From Thalassobius sp965218685 (GTDB lineage Bacteria > Pseudomonadota > Alphaproteobacteria > Rhodobacterales > Rhodobacteraceae): 64,000 nt of DNA. The notes beneath the pieces are model-generated. The model did no database searches. It worked only from the letters and a program-made list of their open reading frames with translations, and was not told where the DNA came from. A program made the position numbers and the translations under genes. Shown here piece by piece: positions 59,737 to 64,000 of the stretch. Location of the stretch: contig NZ_OZ244657.1 in the NCBI RefSeq assembly GCF_965218685.1, forward strand, positions 2,914,001 through 2,978,000, given 5' to 3'. Position 1 is the stretch's first letter; every line of letters begins with the position of its first letter.

Positions 59737-61752
59737 TTATCCCATATAGGATGACCGCGCGACGCGGCGGACCTGCGTTTTGCGAGCAGGTTTCAGGCCC
59801 CCGGCAGGAGCCATGCCCTTAGCATCAGCGACCTCCAACTGCGCCGCCAACTCCTCCCACCGCGCATCTGACCAGCGATCAGCTCCGAGGATCCAAGCGG
59901 CCGCGCGGGCATAAACCCGGCAGTCGAGAGCCTCGTTGCGTTCCCTCAGCTTTTGCCATTCGAGTTTGGCAAAGCCGCGCTTGTTCTTGACCGTGACCAG
60001 CTGCTCGGCCGTCAGCTGCTTCAGCCATTCAGCGTCGACCCAGCCCGGCAGATGAAGAAAGCCGGGAGGGAACGTCTCCACATCCGCCGGGCTAGGTTTC
60101 GGCGGGCTTACGCCGCCCCACTGGGGCGACGGTCCCGCCTCATCCGGCGGATCAAGCCGCAGGAAACGATAGGTCTCGGCCTTGAAGGTCGATGTTGCCA
60201 CGGTCCAAAGCCGTGCACCGCGGCGCAGACGTTTGCCCGCGATCGTCGCATCGACAAATGTTGGCCCCGTCACCGGGCTTGCACGATTGAAGCCCTCAAG
60301 GCCTTTGATCGGGGCCACCTGTCCAAAGCCCACCTGCCGCGCCCACGCGTAGACGGCCGCAGTCTCGTAACCCGTGTCGATCGCGAGCCGCGCGATGGTC
60401 ATCGGCGTGCCGCTTGCGTGAGCCCAAGTCCGGCCAAGGAGGTCAGACAGTTTCTGCCAGCAAGCGGGATCGCCCGGGCCGCCGTCGATGACAATGTGAT
60501 CGACGAGCCAGCTTTGCAGGCCCTTGCCCCATGCCCAGACATCAACCTCGATCCGGTCCTTCTGGACGTCGACCCCGGCAGTTAGGAACAACCCGCCCAC
60601 CGGCACTGTGCCCGCGCGCCAATCTTTCTTCAGCCCCTGCAGCCGCTGCCAGTCCGGCGCCTCGCCGCTTTCCATCCAGGTCTCGCCGAGCGATGTGTTG
60701 ATGAAGGTCTTCATCGTCTCGTCCCCACCGGCGCGCGCGGACAGGAACGCCTTGGCCATCGCCTCGAGCCGCACCCAGGGCGAATAGATCTCGTTTAGAT
60801 GGAAGCCCGCTGTCCCATTGAACGGCGCATCCGCGATCCAGCGGCCCTTGGAGATTGCCGCCCAGCGGGTCTCGTCCTTCCAGGCGGCATCGCAGTCCGC
60901 GCAGTGGTAGCGCGCGGTCTCCGGTCTGTGGCTTCCGCTTTCGTCCTTGTCCCATTTGACCTGTCCCCAGGTCAGAATTTGTTCATGTCCACACTCGGGA
61001 CACGGCACCCAGAACCGACGCTGGTCGCTTTCCTCGAATGCCGCTTCGATCCGGCTCGCGCCCTTGTTCGTCGGCGTCGAGACCAGCACGATCTTGCGGT
61101 TCCAGAAGGTCACCGTCCGTTTTTTCGCGAGGTTGACCGGGTCGCCTTCAGCCCCCGCGCTGAACGGATAGCGGTCGACCTCGTCGCACAAGAGAAGCCG
61201 GATCGGTCGACTCGCAAGCCCTGAGGGTGCGTTGGCGCCCACGATGGTCAGATGCCCGCCTGGAAACCGCTTGTGCAAGATCTTGTTGTTCCCGTCCCGC
61301 GACTTCGGGTTGGCGATTTTATCTTGCAAACACGGCGTGTCGCGCGCCATCGGCGAGAAACGGTCCTTCGACCAGGTTTCTGCGTCCCGTTCGGTCGGCA
61401 TCACGACCATGATCGGCGCCGGGTCCTGATCGATGTGGTAACCGACCGTACATAACTGCAACTCGGTTTTTCCGCACTGAGCCGATGACATGATCACTAC
61501 GGTTTCAGTCGCCGCGTCCGAAATCGCGTTCATGATGCCACGCTGGTATTCTGCGCGGCTCGTACGCCACTGTCCCGGCTCGGCGCTGGCTTCAGAGCTC
61601 AGCCGTCGGTTCTGATCCGCCCAATCGCTGATCGTCAGGTCTGGTGGTGGCTTCAGAACTGCCAGTGCTTTCGCCACCGTCCGCTTCAGGATCGGCGAGC
61701 CTCTCAATCTCAGGGTCGGTTTCGAAGTCAATGTCTGGCTCTGCGAGATCAT
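59737..61752 (-). CDS. Terminase large subunit (lambda gpA family)
   Basis: This 671-residue protein has the packaging ATPase motif VIMSSAQCGKTELQL near residue 87 (variant Walker A), KDRFSPMARDTPCLQ and LLCDEVDRYPFSAGAEGDP (Walker B). A zinc-type Cys set (CPECGH...CADC) lies near 255-290, with a nuclease domain in the C-terminal half (VDVQKDRIEVDVWAWG). It overlaps the small subunit gene by 161 bp if the first ATG is used; a GTG at 61674 is a possible shorter start. The gpA type implies packaging from cohesive ends. Confidence 0.88.
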   Translation of the reverse strand: MISQSQTLTSKPTLRLRGSPILKRTVAKALAVLKPPPDLTISDWADQNRRLSSEASAEPGQWRTSRAEYQRGIMNAISDAATETVVIMSSAQCGKTELQLCTVGYHIDQDPAPIMVVMPTERDAETWSKDRFSPMARDTPCLQDKIANPKSRDGNNKILHKRFPGGHLTIVGANAPSGLASRPIRLLLCDEVDRYPFSAGAEGDPVNLAKKRTVTFWNRKIVLVSTPTNKGASRIEAAFEESDQRRFWVPCPECGHEQILTWGQVKWDKDESGSHRPETARYHCADCDAAWKDETRWAAISKGRWIADAPFNGTAGFHLNEIYSPWVRLEAMAKAFLSARAGGDETMKTFINTSLGETWMESGEAPDWQRLQGLKKDWRAGTVPVGGLFLTAGVDVQKDRIEVDVWAWGKGLQSWLVDHIVIDGGPGDPACWQKLSDLLGRTWAHASGTPMTIARLAIDTGYETAAVYAWARQVGFGQVAPIKGLEGFNRASPVTGPTFVDATIAGKRLRRGARLWTVATSTFKAETYRFLRLDPPDEAGPSPQWGGVSPPKPSPADVETFPPGFLHLPGWVDAEWLKQLTAEQLVTVKNKRGFAKLEWQKLRERNEALDCRVYARAAAWILGADRWSDARWEELAAQLEVADAKGMAPAGGLKPARKTQVRRVARSSYMG

Positions 61753-62188
61753 CGAGCACCTCGCGGATCGCAGTTCGGATCAGGGTCCGGGTATCTCCGA
61801 CGGTGGGTTGGTCAAAGGCCTGCGGTGCCAGCCGGTCAGGCAGGGCCAGCAGTCGGGTGCGCAAGAGCGCCAACACCGCAATCCAGGCCGCCTCGATCTG
61901 TTCGGCGGCGATCAGCGACCGGCGCTTTTCTTCGGCGTCCATTTCAGCGAGGTCGGCCCGCGCCCGGATGAAGCGCGCCCGTTCCGCGGCATAGTCTGGC
62001 GCGCCCGCCTGCGCCTTCAGCGCCTGATCGCGCAGATAGCGGACATAGCCACGCACAGACCCGATCAGATCATACTGGCCACGCTCAGCCTTCGGGATCA
62101 CGCCCTCGCGGCTCAGTTGTTGGACTCGCCGCTCCGAGAGGTCGAGCAGCCGCGCGATCACGCCGATGGGTTGGGTGGCGGATGACAT
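61592..62188 (-). CDS. Terminase small subunit (Nu1-like)
   Basis: This 198-residue protein has an N-terminal winged HTH (IARLLDLSERRVQQLSREGV) like lambda Nu1, then a helical dimerisation region (AERARFIRARADLAEMDAEE) and an acidic tail. It overlaps the large subunit gene, as in lambda. It should bind the cos region, which is probably to the right of it. Confidence 0.85.
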   Translation of the reverse strand: MSSATQPIGVIARLLDLSERRVQQLSREGVIPKAERGQYDLIGSVRGYVRYLRDQALKAQAGAPDYAAERARFIRARADLAEMDAEEKRRSLIAAEQIEAAWIAVLALLRTRLLALPDRLAPQAFDQPTVGDTRTLIRTAIREVLDDLAEPDIDFETDPEIERLADPEADGGESTGSSEATTRPDDQRLGGSEPTAEL

Positions 62189-62303
62189 TCGCAGACCTCG
62201 AGAGTGCAGTTAACCGTATGTAATTGCGTCGAATTCGCTGGATAAGTGCGCCCACCAGAGCGAAGCTAAAGACAGCAAATAACGCAATTCAGGACGCATC
62301 GAG

Positions 62304-62516
62304 ATGAGCCACCACCCCACAGCCAAAGACGCGTTTATCGCAAAGAAGGCCGCGATCGACGCGATGCTCGCGCGGCTACAGGCGCTGAGCGACGCGAACT
62401 TCGGCTCCGACCCTGACGCCCTGCATTGGGGCCATGTCGGCAACCTCGACTATTACGCCGAGCTCCTGAAGCGCATCACCGACAGCGCCTTCAAGGAAGG
62501 CGAACACGCGGAGTAA
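62304..62516 (+). CDS. Small hypothetical prophage protein (70 aa)
   Basis: MSHHPTAKDAFIAKKAAIDA opens a mostly helical acidic protein with SDPDALHWGHVGNLDYYAEL in the middle. It lies on the plus strand, followed 5 bp later by another small gene, in the gap to the right of the terminase. No family is known to me. Confidence 0.6.
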   Translation: MSHHPTAKDAFIAKKAAIDAMLARLQALSDANFGSDPDALHWGHVGNLDYYAELLKRITDSAFKEGEHAE

Positions 62517-62521
62517 CCCTC

Positions 62522-62740
62522 ATGGAAACCACCAGCATTCGGCTGCCCATCCGGAAGCTGCCCGAGCACTTCGATCGCAGCCGCATCACCGTTGTCCTCG
62601 AAGAGATCGAAATGGCCCTTATGGACGATGGGGGCGTTTACGGCAGGACCTTTGCCGACAGCTTCACCATCACCGTCGAAGTCCCGACCCATCAGTTGAT
62701 GGATACGGCAAGCTGCCTGAAAGACCTCGGCCTGATCTAA
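62522..62740 (+). CDS. Small hypothetical prophage protein (72 aa)
   Basis: METTSIRLPIRKLPEHFDRS is followed by ITVVLEEIEMALMDDGG and a compact alpha/beta end. It overlaps the 3' end of the DUF7220 gene by 4 bases in convergent orientation. It is probably co-transcribed with the 70-residue gene. Function is unknown. Confidence 0.55.
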   Translation: METTSIRLPIRKLPEHFDRSRITVVLEEIEMALMDDGGVYGRTFADSFTITVEVPTHQLMDTASCLKDLGLI

Positions 62741-62964
62741 CTTCGCTGCCGCGCAACGCGGATGGCCTCAAACACCCGCCGCAGCAGGAACGAGCGGACT
62801 ATGCTGACGCCGGTGAATATCAAGCCCATTTGTAGATTTTGCGCGAGCGTCGTGTGCAGGCCGAAGATCGGGAAGATCAGGATCTGCGTCACGACCGCAA
62901 CGCCGTAGCCGATAACCACATTGGTGATCGCTTCAATCAGTGACATGAGACGAGACTGCTTCAT
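62737..62964 (-). CDS. DUF7220-like small membrane protein
   Basis: This 75-residue protein has two membrane helices (AITNVVIGYGVAVVTQILIF and LQMGLIFTGVSIVRSFLL) and a basic C-terminus. It starts MKQSRLMSLIEAI; the ATG overlaps the methyltransferase stop (ATGA). Such proteins are common in alphaproteobacterial prophages; the role is unknown. Confidence 0.7.
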   Translation of the reverse strand: MKQSRLMSLIEAITNVVIGYGVAVVTQILIFPIFGLHTTLAQNLQMGLIFTGVSIVRSFLLRRVFEAIRVARQRS

Positions 62965-64000
62965 GCGGCCTCACGCTCAGCTTTCAGGGCATCGAAGGTC
63001 TGATCGCCTCCGTCAATTATGGCCTGTTTCCCTGTGAACTTCTGCCAACGCTGGACGGCCACATCGACATAAGACGGGTTCAGCTCGATGCCTAGGCAGA
63101 CGCGGCCTGTCGTTTCAGCCGCAATCAATGTGGTGCCCGATCCTATAAAAGGCTCATAGACGGCTTGACCAGGGCTGGAGTTGTTCAGGATCGGACGCCT
63201 CATGCATTCCACCGGCTTCTGCGTCCCGTGGACGGTCTTTTCGTCCTGATCCTTGTTGGCGATATGCCAGAGCGTGGTCTGCTTGCGGTCTCCTGCCCAG
63301 TGGCCTTTGCCAGTCTTCTTAACCGCATACCAGGCCGGCTCGTGCTGCCAGTGATAATCCCCCCGGCTCAGAACCAGTCTGTCTTTGGCCCAGATGATCT
63401 GGGACCGGATGGTGAAGCCCGCGACCTCGAGGCTTTCGGCCACGGTCGCCGCGTGCAGCGCGCCGTGCCAGACATAGGCGACATCGCCGGGAAACAGGGC
63501 CCAGGCCTCGCGCCAATCAGCCCGATCGTCATTCAGCACCTTGCCGGTGCGCTTGGTCTTGGCCGCACCTGCCTGATTACGCCAGCTGGGATCGTATTCC
63601 ACACCGTACGGTGGATCGCTGACAAGCAATAGCGGCTTTACGCCGTTTAGCACTCTCTCGACATCCGTGGCGACCGTACTGTCACCGCAAAGTAATCGAT
63701 GGTTTCCCAAGATCCAGAGATCGCCCGGACGGCTGACTGGATCTTCCGGGGTTTCCGGAACCTCGTCCTCGCCCTCCTGCGGACCGGTGCCTTCCTCGAG
63801 GCTCGACATCAGCGCATTCAGCTCGTCGTCGGTAAAGCCGGTGAGCCCAAGGTCGAAATCCGCCTCCAGCAGATCCGCCAGTTCGAGGCTCAAGAGGTCC
63901 TTGTCCCACTCCGCATTCTCGCTAGAGCGGTTATCCATGATCCGGAAGGCCCGCGCCTGCGACGCGGTCAGCCCCTTGGCGACATGCACCGGCGCGGTCT
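62961..64000 (-). CDS. ParB-domain DNA methyltransferase, 5' end cut by window
   Basis: The visible part (about 346 residues) begins inside a ParB/sulfiredoxin-like N-terminal domain (VHVAKGLTASQARAFRIMDN). It continues with the methyltransferase: catalytic DPPYGVEYDPSW, then QIIWAKDRLVLSRGDYHWQH, and AdoMet-binding FIGSGTTLIAAETTGR at the C-terminal side. Motif IV before motif I places it in the beta class of N4-cytosine/N6-adenine enzymes. ParB-methylase fusions are frequent phage genes that protect phage DNA or alter host methylation. The true start lies beyond 64000. Confidence 0.87.
   Translation of the reverse strand, partial: TAPVHVAKGLTASQARAFRIMDNRSSENAEWDKDLLSLELADLLEADFDLGLTGFTDDELNALMSSLEEGTGPQEGEDEVPETPEDPVSRPGDLWILGNHRLLCGDSTVATDVERVLNGVKPLLLVSDPPYGVEYDPSWRNQAGAAKTKRTGKVLNDDRADWREAWALFPGDVAYVWHGALHAATVAESLEVAGFTIRSQIIWAKDRLVLSRGDYHWQHEPAWYAVKKTGKGHWAGDRKQTTLWHIANKDQDEKTVHGTQKPVECMRRPILNNSSPGQAVYEPFIGSGTTLIAAETTGRVCLGIELNPSYVDVAVQRWQKFTGKQAIIDGGDQTFDALKAEREAA

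Larger units (their letters stand above)
37848..64000 (-). mobile_element. Lambda-type head / siphovirus tail prophage, late region (incomplete at right edge)
   Basis: Late genes run leftwards from DNA packaging (62-59 kb) through head, joining, tail, tip and lysis to tail fibres (about 38-41 kb). Order and families of the head half follow phage lambda (Nu1, A, W, B, C, D, E). Early, lysogeny and integrase genes are not in the window, so the element continues past 64000. Several plus-strand genes and tRNAs interrupt the run. Confidence 0.9.

Noticed and set aside
37848..64000. Gene transfer agent cluster instead of a prophage
   Set aside because: Head genes are lambda type (Nu1, gpA, gpW, gpB, gpD, gpE), with holin, endolysin, spanins, fibres and a ParB-methylase. 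A Rhodobacter-type agent has an HK97-like capsid with a different gene set and no gpA terminase.
37848..64000. Mu-like transposable phage
   Set aside because: No transposase, Mom or Mu-type head/tail sheath genes are visible; no contractile tail sheath is present.
1..64000. CRISPR arrays and intact insertion sequences
   Set aside because: No regularly spaced direct repeats and no transposase-like protein were seen in any frame.

Overview
The window looks like alphaproteobacterial, probably Rhodobacteraceae (Roseobacter-type), chromosome. The ends are GC-rich with strongly G/C-biased third codon positions, operons are tight with ATGA overlaps, and the gene families (PQQ dehydrogenase with cytochrome c and XoxJ-like protein, HMP/thiamine uptake, the prophage tail modules) fit that group. 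No species can be named from sequence alone.

Region 1 (1-9.4 kb) is ordinary-looking metabolism. A plus-strand operon holds a ThiF/MoeB-type adenylyltransferase with a rhodanese tail, a ThiY-like binding protein, two TenA proteins of different type (a Cys-containing TenA_C and a Glu-type TenA_E), an ABC ATPase, an ABC permease and two paralogous Lin0512-family proteins. It ends in a clean intrinsic terminator, and the set reads as uptake and salvage of thiamine pyrimidine precursors. A minus-strand SDR follows, then a three-gene periplasmic unit: a PQQ dehydrogenase with the Asp-Tyr-Asp signature of lanthanide-type enzymes, a small cytochrome c and a XoxJ-like binding protein.

Region 2 (about 9.5-37.4 kb) is a genomic island. 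It holds (a) a four-gene plus-strand unit with a Tat-like protein, a zinc ribbon, an unknown and a metallophosphoesterase; (b) a seven-gene minus-strand operon that is clearly more AT-rich, encoding a GrpE-like factor, a long Hsp70, an AAA+ ATPase, a one-TM protein, a zinc-ribbon protein with a J-like segment and two unknowns; (c) a 600-bp junction with a decayed tyrosine-recombinase remnant and a perfect 9-bp inverted repeat; and (d) a plus-strand anti-phage unit: a WYL regulator, a giant DEAD/DUF1998 helicase that looks like a DrmA-DrmB fusion, a DrmD-like SNF2 helicase, a large adenine methylase, an HNH nuclease and a DUF262/DUF1524 (GmrSD-like) protein. Unit (d) is DISARM-related but lacks a separate PLD nuclease. 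Unit (b) is the best candidate for an undescribed system.

Region 3 (about 37.8-64 kb, running off the right edge) is a prophage with late genes on the minus strand. The head module is lambda-like in content and order (Nu1-like and gpA terminase, gpW, portal, ClpP-type protease, decoration protein, major capsid). It is followed by joining proteins, the tail tube, a G/GT tail chaperone pair with an A AAA AAC frameshift site, tape measure, tail tip proteins, holin, a membrane-anchored endolysin, overlapping Rz/Rz1-type spanins and tail fibres. Several plus-strand insertions break the minus-strand run: a UPF0149/SEC-C protein, a pRiA4b ORF-3-like protein, small unknown genes, an intact CAT-anticodon tRNA and a decayed tRNA-Leu-like gene. 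A ParB-domain DNA methyltransferase is cut by the window end.
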